Positions 6,208 to 14,561 of a stretch of 22,379 nucleotides of DNA are shown here, piece by piece. Source of the DNA: an uncultured Tessaracoccus sp. (lineage in GTDB: Bacteria > Actinomycetota > Actinomycetes > Propionibacteriales > Propionibacteriaceae); assembly GCF_947255005.1 (NCBI RefSeq), contig NZ_CAMYFI010000036.1, forward strand, positions 1-22,379, in the 5' to 3' direction. The notes under the pieces were generated by a model. It was not told the origin of the DNA and did not search any database. It saw only the letters and a list, made by a program, of their open reading frames with translations. The number at the start of each line of letters is the position of its first letter. Position 1 is the stretch's first letter. A program made the translations under genes and the position numbers.

Positions 6208-9200
6208 CTAGATCCCGAGTTCCCGTTGCAGTGCAACCATCGGCCGATGTTCCACAACTGTATTCGAGCCGTCGGCGATCCGCCTGGCGTGGGCGAGTGC
6301 GTTCTGGGCGCGGGCTGCATCAATCTTCTGTTTGACGTTCAGGTCTGCTGAGGCTGGTCCGAGAGCGTCGTGGTCGTCGGCGATCTGGTAGCGGTCCCGG
6401 TACGCGACGACCGTGTGCACGGCTCTCAGCCAGACTCTCTGCTTCTTCGGCTCGGCTGGCTTGGCCCCGAGCTGTGTAGTCCACGGCTCGCCGTCGGTGA
6501 GTGCCCCGTCCAGGAGTGTGGTGGTGCGTTGCTCGATCAGGTCGCGTCGCTCGGCCAGGGCTTGGTGCATCTCGTCGTCCATGGGGCCGTCAGCGTTTGG
6601 GATGAGTCCGACGATGAATCGTGGCGGTTTGCGGGTGCGTCCAGACCCGGCGGGCCGCGCGGTCGCGCGAGCAACACGGGAGTGAAGCACGCTGGCAATG
6701 TCATCGGCATCCTCAAGACTACGAATCGCGACGAGGCGTGGCAGGAGTTGGTCAAGGTCGTGATGGTTGGCCTCGGCACTGCGGAACTCAGCTGATAACG
6801 CTCCGTAAGCATCGGAGATGAGGATGCTCTCGACTTGCTCGCTGGTGAGCCCAGACTTGGTGAGCAGGGTATGCCAGCGATCTGCTTGGGCTTCTTGGGC
6901 TATGGTCTCGTACTCGGCGGCGAGCTGTGCGATGGAACCCCACCGGTCCTGTTCGGCGGCGATCAGCTGGTGGGCGGATAGCTCGGCCCCGACATGCTGA
7001 AGGGCACCGAACGAGACGCTGCGGGCGGTGGCATCCGGGTTGTCGCCAGGATGGGCGTGGGAGTGGTCTTCGTCCGGGCGGTCGATAGCGACATAGGCAT
7101 GGTTGGCCTCTCGGCCTCGGGTCAAGGCGACATAGAAGTTCTCCCGCGGCGTCGTAGCGGTGACAACAACATGCGAGGTATCAGTGGTGACACCCTGCGC
7201 CCTGTGAGCGGTGACCACATACCCGAGGTCGAGGTGTTCGGCGACGTAGGAGGCGGGCAGCACAATGGAGCCACCGAACCGACGATGAGTGGGTCGGATG
7301 GTGATGGAGCCGTCGTCGCGGAGCTGGGTAACGACCCACTTATCCCCGTTGCGCACTCACGAACTGCCGTAGCGCAGTCGCCGGTTGTTACGGCGGGTGA
7401 TCACCAGGTCGCCCTCACACACGGTGATCCCGTCATGGAGCGGGAGTTCTCGCTCTGGGTTGACGGTGCCGTCGATGATCCGATCCGCCCGCGCCCGCTG
7501 ATTCAAAGTCGTGACTGATTGTTGGGTTTCAGCCACCAAGATCGAGGCTTTCCCTGCCGCCTGGTCGCTACGCCAGGCGGTGTAGGCGGCATCCATGACC
7601 TGTTCTTCTTCGGCACCGTGAACCCGCTGATGCTTGATCAGGGTGTCGATAGCGCTGGTGCCTCCGTGCCGCAGATCGAGTGAGGTCTTCTTCTCCTAGG
7701 CGTGGATGAACCGATGCACATTCGTCAGCTCGGGCGCATCGTCACGCACCGAGACCAGCATCCCGAAACTCCCGCCCGCATCCACCGATTGCAGCTGAGC
7801 CCAGTCACCCACCATCAAGACCTTCGCGCCCTGCTTCTCGGCTTGCGCGGTGATCTAGTCGAGAGTGAACGTGTCCGCCAGAGAGGCTTCATCCACGATG
7901 ACGAGTTGCCCTTTCGTGAAGGTGGCCCCGGTGGTGTGGAAGGTGTGCAGCCACTTCGCCGTGTTCTCTGTGGCGATCCCAAGATCGGAGGCCAACGCCT
8001 GGGCGGCGACAGCGGACGGCGCGAGACCCACCACTGAGCCTTTCCCGTGTTCGGCCTCCCACGCCCGGCGCAACGCCGACATCGCTGTGGTCTTCCCAGC
8101 ACCAGCGGGGCCGACGAGTACGTCCACGACCCGGCCCGACATCGCAATCGTCGTCAACGCGGCCACCTGATCCGCCTCCAGCGACCGGCCCTTCTTGTCC
8201 GGCTTCCTCGTGATCGCCTCGACCGTCTCATGGGTGCGGTGGGCTTGTCGGCCCGTGCCAGGAGCCGGTCTTCCGCCTCCAACAGGGACTCAGAGGAGAA
8301 CACGGTGGAGGCGTAGGGACGCAACCGTGACGAGCCATCCGTGCGGCGGAACAGCGCTGGGCTGATTGTCAGCTCCGGCAGAGTCAACCAGAGCGATGCG
8401 TGCTCGGCGGCGTCCACGACCATGCCGGTGATGGCTTTACGGTCCATAGTCGAGGCGAACCGCAACCCCATAAGTTGTCTGCTGGCTTCGGCGTGCAGAT
8501 TCCATCTGGTCCAGGTCGAACGCTTCTCACCCACCATCATGGTGACGGTCCAGCCGATCTGCTCAATCACATCAAGAGGTAGATCATCGGCCCGCACCGT
8601 CGCAGGCAGCACCTCACTGCTGGTGACTACTCGTGCCCAGGTGGTTGCATCCTCACCCAGGACTTGCGTGGCGCGTTGCCGCCGCTCACTGGTGAGGTCG
8701 GCCAGGGAGCGCACGTCCTTCTCGTGACGGGTCGCCAATGTCGCCTGGGCGCGGAGCTTCAGCACGATCCTGGGGCTGGGCTGGCGTCCATGCTTAGCGA
8801 CGTAGGCGTCGATGAGCCGGTTCTTCTCTTCGTCGATGAACTTGGTGCGGGTGGAGAACTCGGTGATCAGCTCATCCGGCACGCCGGTGATCTCCCATGC
8901 TGGGTTCCGGTCCCGGCCCCGGTCGCGGGTCTCCCATTCAAACCCGAAGGTGCGGGTCAGGTGGTCGGCAAGGACAGCGTTGTACATTTCCGAGATCGCG
9001 ACCACCGCCCGGTGCATCGGGCGGGAATCCAGTGTTCGCCACTTCCCGTCCTGGGCGGTCTTGACCTTGTTGCTAATGACGACGTGCGTATGCAACTGGG
9101 GGTCGTGGCTACGTGAGTCGTAGTGATCGAACGCGGTTGCAGCCACCCCGAGGACATCGACCTGTGCAACCGCACCATCGTGGCCGGTTGCACCCACACG

Positions 9201-9764
9201 GGTTGCAGCAACCTCCTGCTCAATCAACTCGACCAGCTCGGCAACCGCCGCATGATGCGCCGCTGCGATCAGGGATTGCGTGCCCGCATCGGCCACCGCC
9301 CAGATTGCCGACACGCTCTTCGGCACGCTGAAGGTGTAGTCAAAAGCCGCCACCGCCTTGCGCGTCCCGCGCTCCTTCTCCTCCGCCTCAATCTGGGCAA
9401 CCAGCTCCGCCCGATAGGACGGGTCAAGACTCTCGCTGAGCTTCTTGGTTCGCTCCTCGATCCGCTCAGCCACCGGCGCGAACTGCTGATACGCCCGACC
9501 CAACGGCTCACCCGTGAGCGGGTCACGGCCCATCCCCACCAGAAGTTGGAGCTGGGTCTCCGACACCACAGAGTGCGCCGTCAGCTCGCCCTCGCCGAAA
9601 CCAGCGATCCCAGAACCCAGCCAGAAACCCGGCGGATTACCCGCCTCCGTGTAGTAACGGGTCAACGGCGTCGAAAGACTCCTGTCACCGTCACCAGCAG
9701 CCACCGACTTCAACAGATACTTGTAGCCGTCGCCAGCAATCATCACGCGCATCGAAACAGTCAT
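6208..9764 (-). pseudogene. MobF (TrwC-type) relaxase-helicase, multiply broken
   Basis: The start MTVSMRVMIAGDGYKYLL is that of actinobacterial TrwC-like relaxases. Relaxase domain: paired tyrosines TRYYTEAG (Tyr37-38) and the metal site with His214, His225, His227 (DPQLHTHVV). The helicase part has Walker A VGPAGAGKT (about 8085-8112), VIVDEASLAD, MVGDWAQLQSVDAGG, VTAHRAQGVTTD and VALTRGREANHAYV. Lesions: a frameshift near 8240, then TAG 7855-7857, TAG 7696-7698 and TGA 7357-7359, all three in one otherwise open frame to the stop at 6208. The last two fall where relatives, as I recall them, carry Trp (RFxxxWEK and WVRNGD). Known role: nick oriT, lead the strand and unwind DNA in conjugation. 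At least four lesions make loss of function near certain; only a free relaxase domain (residues 1-500) might still be made. Confidence 0.9.
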
Positions 9765-9803
9765 AACAAGCAGGCATGCAGAGGCAACTGCATAGTCTTG
9801 TTA
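9764..9803. promoter_or_regulatory. Nested inverted repeat at relaxase start: oriT or operator candidate
   Basis: Outer arms TAACAAG (9764-9770) and CTTGTTA (9797-9803) enclose inner arms ATGCAG (9776-9781) and CTGCAT (9788-9793) around AGGCAA. The outer left arm touches the relaxase start codon (9762-9764), and the structure lies in the 93-bp gap before the next gene. MobF oriTs often sit beside the relaxase gene with such repeats next to nic, but I see no known nic sequence. A repressor site or translational control of the relaxase is the alternative. Confidence 0.45.
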
Positions 9804-9857
9804 CGTGGAAGCTCCGTTGTACCAACAGGTGGTTAAGTAGGAGCGTTCGAACCAGCT

Positions 9858-10562
9858 TCAGTTCCCTGGTGGCGTCATCATGCGATCCTTTGGCTGTCGC
9901 CAGTTCTTGGGAACCCGATCATCGGCAATAGTCGGGTTCGGAGACGGCAAGTGCTGCTCCTCAATACTCACCACGTAGCGGTGCCAACCCGATGACACTT
10001 GGAATCTCGCCAGCCAAATGTCTGTCGTCCCCAATGGCTGATCGAAATCTCTCCGCGCACGGCCACGGAACCAGACATCCGAGATTCCGTCGGGGAGAAC
10101 GAGGTCATCGACGTGCTCTACTGTTCCGTTGGCATATGAGTCGGAGAGCCGGTAGAAGTAATTCTCCACGTTGTAGGACCGGCCGAACAGGAAGAGGTGA
10201 CGCTCGTCCGCTGGTTGAGCCAGGAGCTTGTCGAGATTCTCCTTAGCCCAGTCCTCTGCGAGCATTTCGGTGCATACTTGCGCAAGCTCGCCCAAACGTG
10301 CCGGGATCGATCCGCTCTCACTCTGGGGCTGCCCAGCCCTCTTGGCGGCCGCCCATCTCTTCATCAGACTCGTCGCTGGCGGTGATGTGATCTCGACGAT
10401 GGCCCGTTGGGCTCGGTCATCGGGATATACCCAGACACCATCAGGCATCTTGTCTCCACCACCAGCATCAGCAAGTTTGATCTCAACCCCGAGGACCTGC
10501 TCCATGGAGAGGAAGGCGATCTCCTCCTCCCGGCTTGCGGTCTTCCCAGCAACGTTGCTCAT
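9858..10562 (-). CDS. Unknown protein, faint PD-(D/E)XK-like N-terminus
   Basis: 234 codons, ATG start; GAGG is present but very close to the start. Not recognised as a named family. Seen: an N-terminal stretch with Glu21 (SMEQVLG), MPDGVWVYP (Asp41) and AIVEITSP (Glu57), spaced as in the core of PD-(D/E)XK-like nuclease folds, although the usual lysine is replaced by Thr59. Later come a strand RHLFLFGRS, aromatic NVENYFYRLSDSY, and a C-terminal half rich in Trp and Pro. No signal peptide or membrane segment. Transcribed in the direction of the relaxase, 93 bp ahead of it, and bounded upstream by the IS. It is intact among broken genes. It might be a cargo or defence gene; the nuclease idea is an inference from a short pattern only. 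Confidence 0.6.
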   Translation of the reverse strand: MSNVAGKTASREEEIAFLSMEQVLGVEIKLADAGGGDKMPDGVWVYPDDRAQRAIVEITSPPATSLMKRWAAAKRAGQPQSESGSIPARLGELAQVCTEMLAEDWAKENLDKLLAQPADERHLFLFGRSYNVENYFYRLSDSYANGTVEHVDDLVLPDGISDVWFRGRARRDFDQPLGTTDIWLARFQVSSGWHRYVVSIEEQHLPSPNPTIADDRVPKNWRQPKDRMMTPPGN

Positions 10563-10667
10563 GCCTCAAGGTTAGTCACAGGAGACTCGCTGATCGAACT
10601 ACTCTGTCGGCTGGACTCATCCGGTCAGCAACGCGAGGCTTATAGGACGAAGCGTGTTGGTTTTTGT

Positions 10668-11789
10668 TTAGTAGGTTTCTTTCCATGGTTGGGAGTGGTG
10701 GAGGTCGGTCCAGTTGATGGCTGTGCCCCAGCCTTGTAGTTGGTTTTGTGTTTGAGCGTGGTGTTGGGCGGTTGCGAATAGTTGGGTGATTTCTTGATCT
10801 GTGTGGGTGTTGGTGAGTATTTGTGTGGGGGTGGCGGGGTTTTCAGTGTGTAGGTAGCACCACCACAGGACGGCTTTTACGCGGTGGTTTAGAGGCATTC
10901 CCCGGTGGGTGCGCAGTAGTGCTCTTAGTTGGGTGTTGATGGCGCCTTCAATGTGGTTGGTGGTAGCTGGGATGGGTTGTGTGGGGATGTGTAGGTGGGG
11001 GTCTAGGTAGGTAAATAGAGTGCCTTTGCGTACTAGGTTGTTAAGGGAGTTACGCGCTTGTATTAACCGCCGGTGGGTGGGGACTATGGCCCCGTTTTCG
11101 AGTCTTGTTTTTTGGGCTAGGAAGGTCTTGTAAGTAGTGTTCCAAGCAGCTAGGTCTACTAACCATTGGGTGGCTTGAGCTGGGGTTTTTATGTGTAGTA
11201 AACGCTTTGCTAGCCCGTAGAGTTCCACTCCGGCCTGGGTGCGAGCACGCGCGGTAGTTTTACGTTTCACCGCGCTGAAAGCATGAAAAGTACACCTTTG
11301 CACCCTGGTGGTAGGCCACTTAGCTTGTAAGGCGCTAGCGATCCCGCTGCCCCCATCGCAGATCACGACATGTGGTGGGGCGATGCGATCAAACAAGGCT
11401 TGCCACGCTGCGGAATACTCGCCTTTGGCCACATACCAGCCCAACACGTGATTTTTAGTGCCTGCAATCAAAACCACCACGTTACGGGCTAGATAAATCC
11501 CATCTACAAACACCACATGATGAACCTCATCCACCAGCGGACTAGTAGGCCATAAATGCCAAAACCTTTCAAAATGGCGCCGAGCACTACGACCCCCACC
11601 AGGTAAATCCTGGTAGCGTAACCGACCAGTGACAAACTCTAAAAACGCGGCGAAATACCGCGCTTGAATATCATTGCGACGCAACTGACTCGCGCCACAC
11701 TTACAACACCTAAACCTGACTCGACCAGCACCAGTCCTGCCCCACTTATGTGTTGATCCACCACAAACTAAACAACGAGGATTTCCCAT
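10668..11789 (-). CDS. IS1249-like transposase, IS256 family
   Basis: 373 codons from ATG 11787-11789; a TTG four codons earlier is possible and neither has a well-spaced ribosome site. An N-terminal zinc ribbon (CLVCGG, then RCCKCGA) is typical of the IS1249 group. The Mutator-type catalytic triad is visible in the 377-residue TTG numbering: Asp100 (VVFVDGIYL), Asp149 (VVICDGGSG) and Glu285 (NHIEGAIN), with the CTFHAF segment after the second Asp. Full length without stops or shifts, so it may be active. It catalyses cut-and-paste or copy-out movement of its own IS; no passenger gene is seen. Confidence 0.9.
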   Translation of the reverse strand: MGNPRCLVCGGSTHKWGRTGAGRVRFRCCKCGASQLRRNDIQARYFAAFLEFVTGRLRYQDLPGGGRSARRHFERFWHLWPTSPLVDEVHHVVFVDGIYLARNVVVLIAGTKNHVLGWYVAKGEYSAAWQALFDRIAPPHVVICDGGSGIASALQAKWPTTRVQRCTFHAFSAVKRKTTARARTQAGVELYGLAKRLLHIKTPAQATQWLVDLAAWNTTYKTFLAQKTRLENGAIVPTHRRLIQARNSLNNLVRKGTLFTYLDPHLHIPTQPIPATTNHIEGAINTQLRALLRTHRGMPLNHRVKAVLWWCYLHTENPATPTQILTNTHTDQEITQLFATAQHHAQTQNQLQGWGTAINWTDLHHSQPWKETY

Positions 11790-11802
11790 CCTCGAATTCA
11801 AC

Positions 11803-11952
11803 CGACTTCAAACCCGACTTTCCCCCCACCAACACAACGAAAAATCCACGAAAAACCAACACGTTTTGTCCACCCTAGAACTCAAGTCAAAACGACTTCA
11901 AACCAGACCTTTCCCCACCAACACAACGAAAAGTCCACGAAAAACCAATACG
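11803..11952. repeat. Duplicated subterminal repeat at the IS right end
   Basis: About 61 nt at 11803-11863 recur imperfectly as about 60 nt at 11893-11952 (both start CGACTTCAAACC and contain ACCAACACAACGAAAA). The inner copy ends in a sequence (to 11871) that matches the IS left terminus better than the outer copy does, but lacks the final TATAAGCC. It could be a duplicated transposase-binding end or the remnant of an earlier IS end. This accounts for the 179-bp stretch between transposase and repeat. Confidence 0.65.
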
Positions 11953-11968
11953 AAAGGACCTATAAGCC

Positions 11969-12035
11969 GTAATTCACCACACAGCTAATAAAAAAGATCC
12001 GACCTTTCGGTCGGATCTTTATCCGGGTGGCTGAC
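11969..12035. repeat. Right attachment-site repeat, overlapping tRNA-His 3' end
   Basis: Match to 20-86 at 66 of 67 positions. It contains the tRNA-His terminator and, at 12026-12035, the last 10 nt of the tRNA. Homology to the left copy stops exactly at the IS edge, so the original repeat could have been longer on that side. Confidence 0.8.
11994..12019 (-). terminator. Intrinsic terminator of tRNA-His
   Basis: Read on the minus strand, an 11-bp stem with a 4-nt loop is followed by TTTTTTA, beginning 6 nt after the tRNA 3' end. Duplicate of the hairpin at 45-70. Confidence 0.85.
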
Positions 12036-12099
12036 GGGACTCGAACCCGCGACGTCCTGGACCACAACCAGGTGCTCTACCAGCTGAACTACAGCCACC
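12026..12099 (-). tRNA. tRNA-His (GTG)
   Basis: A full cloverleaf is read on the minus strand: acceptor GTGGCTG pairing with CAGCCAC, an encoded extra 5' G (12099) opposite C73 as tRNA-His requires, anticodon loop with GTG between CCTGG and CCAGG, and T-arm GCGGGTTCGAGTCCCGT. CCA is not encoded. Its 3' end is the integration site of the island and is kept intact by the element. Confidence 0.95.
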
Positions 12100-12124
12100 A
12101 TCATTGCTTACGCAACGATAGATA

Positions 12125-12152
12125 ACTGTAGCAGTAACGACGCACTAAACAA
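12125..12152 (-). promoter_or_regulatory. Candidate tRNA-His promoter
   Basis: On the minus strand TTGTTT (12147-12152) and TACAGT (12125-12130) are 16 bp apart, placing initiation about 20 nt before the tRNA. The remaining bases between the tRNA and the next gene (12153-12202) hold only a short GC-rich hairpin without a T-run. Confidence 0.4.
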
Positions 12153-12202
12153 AACGCGGATGGCGTTGCTTCTAACACACCGCAGGGGGCTAAAGCCCGG
12201 CT

Positions 12203-13117
12203 CTACCAGTGCGCGCGAACCGAAATCGCGTCAGCGAAGTTTCCGAGGGCATCTGGCGAGGAGTCCAAGTAGAGCTGCGCGTCTACCAGCCCAACTTCCA
12301 TAACCATGAACGAGCCTTCGTCGTCTGGCACTATATCTACTCTGTTGAACAGGAACTGCTCGTCGCGCCCCATACGCTGCTTCACATAAGCGTGGAGGGC
12401 AGCGCGAATAGTTTCGCCCCACCGCCACTCTTCCGGCGTGGCTTCACGAGCCTGCACAAGCGTTTCCTGCTTGGACTCCATCGTGATTGAGGCGTCGTGC
12501 AACATCGGTTTCTTTTGTACCGCGTGCGAAAGGAGCCCATTGAAGAACACCAGCGTAATCTCACCGTGCTTATCGATCGCTTCCTGATAGCGCTGCAACA
12601 TCACAGAGCGCCCCTCATCCAACAGACTCATCACGTGACCGACCGCCGCGCGCCGCGAAGCAGGCTCTACCGCGCAATACCGACCGATGTCGCGGGCGCC
12701 GGAAGATACCGCAGGTTTGATAACAAAATCTTGGAGGGCGGGGAAACGCGAGTGCACGCGATGCTTCGACAAGTTCTTCTCAACATCAAGCCACGTGGTG
12801 GGAATGATTGGTAACCCAAACTGTTCGTTAAGAATCTTCAAGTAGTGCTTATCGGAGTTCCACTCCAAAATATCCGGGTGGTTCAGCAGGCGTGGCACCG
12901 CCTTAGTCCATGCCAGGAACTCATCACGCCTTGTCGCGTAGTCGCATACAGAGCGAACGATAACGAGGCCGGCATCTTGCCAATCAACATCGGGGTCATC
13001 CCAACGCTTAATCTGGGGATCACACCCTCGTTGCGCCAGTTCATCCGGCAGGCCTTCCTCACCGGGATAAAGATGGGGCAACTCAGAAGAGGTTACTAAC
13101 GTCACGCGTGGCTTCAT
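12203..13117 (-). CDS. ATP-grasp ligase-like protein of unknown substrate
   Basis: 304 codons from ATG 13115-13117. This start is chosen because relatives begin just before the RVTLVTSSEL strand; GTG 13156 or ATG 13135 would add a short leader, and none has a clear ribosome site. Seen: an N-terminal pre-grasp domain, then DFVIKPAVSSGARDIG (Lys134, nucleotide loop), QRYQEAIDKHGEITLVFFNG, and a metal-site region FNRVDIVPD and VMEVGLVDAQLYL. It belongs to the RimK/DcsG-like ATP-grasp proteins common in actinobacteria, which join a carboxylate to an amine using ATP; the substrate here is unknown. It follows ddl, another ATP-grasp enzyme, on the same strand, so a wall or amino-acid conjugate role is possible but unproven. 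Confidence 0.8.
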   Translation of the reverse strand: MKPRVTLVTSSELPHLYPGEEGLPDELAQRGCDPQIKRWDDPDVDWQDAGLVIVRSVCDYATRRDEFLAWTKAVPRLLNHPDILEWNSDKHYLKILNEQFGLPIIPTTWLDVEKNLSKHRVHSRFPALQDFVIKPAVSSGARDIGRYCAVEPASRRAAVGHVMSLLDEGRSVMLQRYQEAIDKHGEITLVFFNGLLSHAVQKKPMLHDASITMESKQETLVQAREATPEEWRWGETIRAALHAYVKQRMGRDEQFLFNRVDIVPDDEGSFMVMEVGLVDAQLYLDSSPDALGNFADAISVRAHW

Positions 13118-13207
13118 AGTTGATACTTTAACCATATTCGATCGATTTGTTTGCACGGATGGGAACGCTATTCGCTGTGCGCCTGAGAGATTAGCATAGT
13201 GGCCTTG

Positions 13208-13223
13208 CTCATTTGAAAATGAG
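13208..13223. promoter_or_regulatory. Inverted repeat between ddl and the ATP-grasp gene
   Basis: CTCATTT and AAATGAG are separated by two bases, 22 nt beyond the ddl stop. No T-run follows on either strand, so it is a weak terminator at best; an operator or attenuator for the downstream gene is the alternative. Confidence 0.35.
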
Positions 13224-13244
13224 AAGAGGCGGCGTCACTAAACT

Positions 13245-14372
13245 TCAGCGTAGCCCCAGTGGACGCGCTAATGCTTGTTCAATCAGATGCGACACGAGAG
13301 CCGGGTAATCCATCCCGGTGGCCTGCCACATCGCTGGGTACATGGACCACGGGGTGAATCCAGGCATAGTGTTCACCTCGTTGATCGTGATTCTTCCCGA
13401 TTCTTCGTTGTAGAAGAAGTCCACTCGGGCAAGTCCTTCACACCCGAGCACCTCGAATGCCCGCACAGCGGTTTCTCGAATCTGCTGTTCCGCAGCGGCA
13501 GGTAGATCAGCCGGCGTAGAAAGTGTCACATCATCGTGCGCTTGGTATTTCGTCTTGTAGTCGTAGAACCCATCGCGCGAGGCAACCATAATTTCTCCGC
13601 ACCTGGAGGCACGCGCCCCCTCACTACCAAAATCGAGGACGCCGCACTCGATCTCGCGGCCCGCCGTTGCAGCTTCTACAACCACACGCGGATCAACCCT
13701 GCGGGCCTGCTCAATAGCGTCTTCGAGCATGGCAAGATCTTCAACATGGGTGATCCCCAGAGAGGAGCCGGCACGAGCGGGCTTCACATAAGGATCCTGC
13801 CCCACGCTAGCCGCCTGCGCGAGCGCTCGAGAACGGTCTCGCTTCCATTCGCGATCGGTGATCAGCGTCCACCGCCCCACCGAAATGCCAGCGCCAAGCA
13901 GAAGCGCTTTGGTCAGATGCTTGTCGTTAGACACCGCCGAAGCCGCCACACCGCAGCCGACGTAGCGAACGTTAGACATTTCCATTAGCCCTTGAATGGT
14001 GCCGTCTTCACCGTAGGATCCGTGGAGCAGGGGGAACACTACGTCAACGTCACCGAGGTCTGTAGCCTCGATTCGTTCACCGGTAATAGCTCGCGGCTTC
14101 TCCACTACCCGCGGGTTTCCAGTCCACAGTGCCACAGAGGACTCTCCGGCTGCAATCACCACGCCTCGCCCGTCAACCATCTCGTAGAGTTCTGGTTTAG
14201 CCGGTACCCGCACCCATTCGCCATCGGGGGTGATACCGATCGCTAAGATCTCGTACCTCGCATGATCGATAGCTGCCATTACGCTGGCTGCAGTTGCACA
14301 AGAAATTTGATGTTCACCGCTACGCCCTCCGAAAATCAGGGCCACGCGGGTCTTTCGTGGAGAATCACTCAT
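13245..14372 (-). CDS. ddl: D-alanine--D-alanine ligase
   Basis: 375 codons from ATG 14370-14372 (MSDSPRKTRVALIFGGRSGEH); a GTG 8 codons upstream is less likely, and neither has a strong ribosome site. Catalyses ATP-dependent joining of two D-alanines in the cytoplasm for the peptidoglycan precursor. Seen: GGRSGEHQIS at the N-terminus, YVGCGVAASAVSNDKHLTK, VKPARAGSSLGI (ATP-grasp), the DYKTKY segment with the Tyr of true D-Ala-D-Ala ligases, and the metal-site end ARVDFFY to INEVNTMPGFT. Normal family length. It is divergent from the lipoprotein gene across 189 bp and followed by the second ATP-grasp gene. Confidence 0.96.
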   Translation of the reverse strand: MSDSPRKTRVALIFGGRSGEHQISCATAASVMAAIDHARYEILAIGITPDGEWVRVPAKPELYEMVDGRGVVIAAGESSVALWTGNPRVVEKPRAITGERIEATDLGDVDVVFPLLHGSYGEDGTIQGLMEMSNVRYVGCGVAASAVSNDKHLTKALLLGAGISVGRWTLITDREWKRDRSRALAQAASVGQDPYVKPARAGSSLGITHVEDLAMLEDAIEQARRVDPRVVVEAATAGREIECGVLDFGSEGARASRCGEIMVASRDGFYDYKTKYQAHDDVTLSTPADLPAAAEQQIRETAVRAFEVLGCEGLARVDFFYNEESGRITINEVNTMPGFTPWSMYPAMWQATGMDYPALVSHLIEQALARPLGLR

Positions 14373-14561
14373 GACTTTGACTTTACTGCAAAACACGCAA
14401 GTTCAATCAACTAGCAACGGGTAGCAAAAATGTGTCGCGCGATAGACATTCCCAAACCCCGCACAGATTTTCGTTTACCACGCCGGCCTGTCCGCCTACT
14501 TGCAAATGAGCTGGCTCTTGAACGGATTAAAATAAGACAAACGTAGCGATTGGAAATCGAG

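Larger units (their letters stand above)
10637..11968 (-). mobile_element. IS1249-like insertion sequence (IS256 family)
   Basis: Seen: ends GGCTTATAGG at 10637 and its reverse complement at 11959-11968; inverted repeats match at about 23 of 29 positions (shared TTGGTTTTT inside). It encodes one transposase read leftward. The flanks are CAACGCGA on the left and GTAATTCA on the right, so there is no 8-bp target duplication, which this family normally makes. The right end abuts the att repeat exactly. Inferred: recombination or an adjacent deletion after insertion. Confidence 0.8.
20..12035. mobile_element. Decayed integrative element in the 3' end of tRNA-His
   Basis: Seen: a 67-bp direct repeat with one mismatch encloses about 11.9 kb. 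The right copy includes the last 10 nt of an intact tRNA-His gene; the left copy carries the same fragment without the rest of a tRNA. Between them lie a MobF relaxase, DprA-like, NrdH-like, resolvase-like and HTH genes, a defence pair and an IS. Known: integrative elements use tRNA 3' ends as attachment sites and leave such repeats. Inferred: this was a conjugative or mobilizable element, now immobile because the relaxase is broken and no integrase gene remains. An IS occupies the right end, where an integrase might be expected. The outermost 19 bases on the left would be the chromosomal flank, too short to identify. Confidence 0.78.

Noticed and set aside
7357..7857. TAG/TGA in the relaxase as recoded sense codons
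   Set aside because: TAG and TGA both occur and the gene also has a frameshift, while other genes in the window end normally at TGA and TAG. Decay is simpler.
6370..9836. Long plus-strand frames opposite the relaxase
   Set aside because: They lie antisense to clear TrwC homology, have no ribosome sites or family motifs, and arise from the high GC of the real gene.
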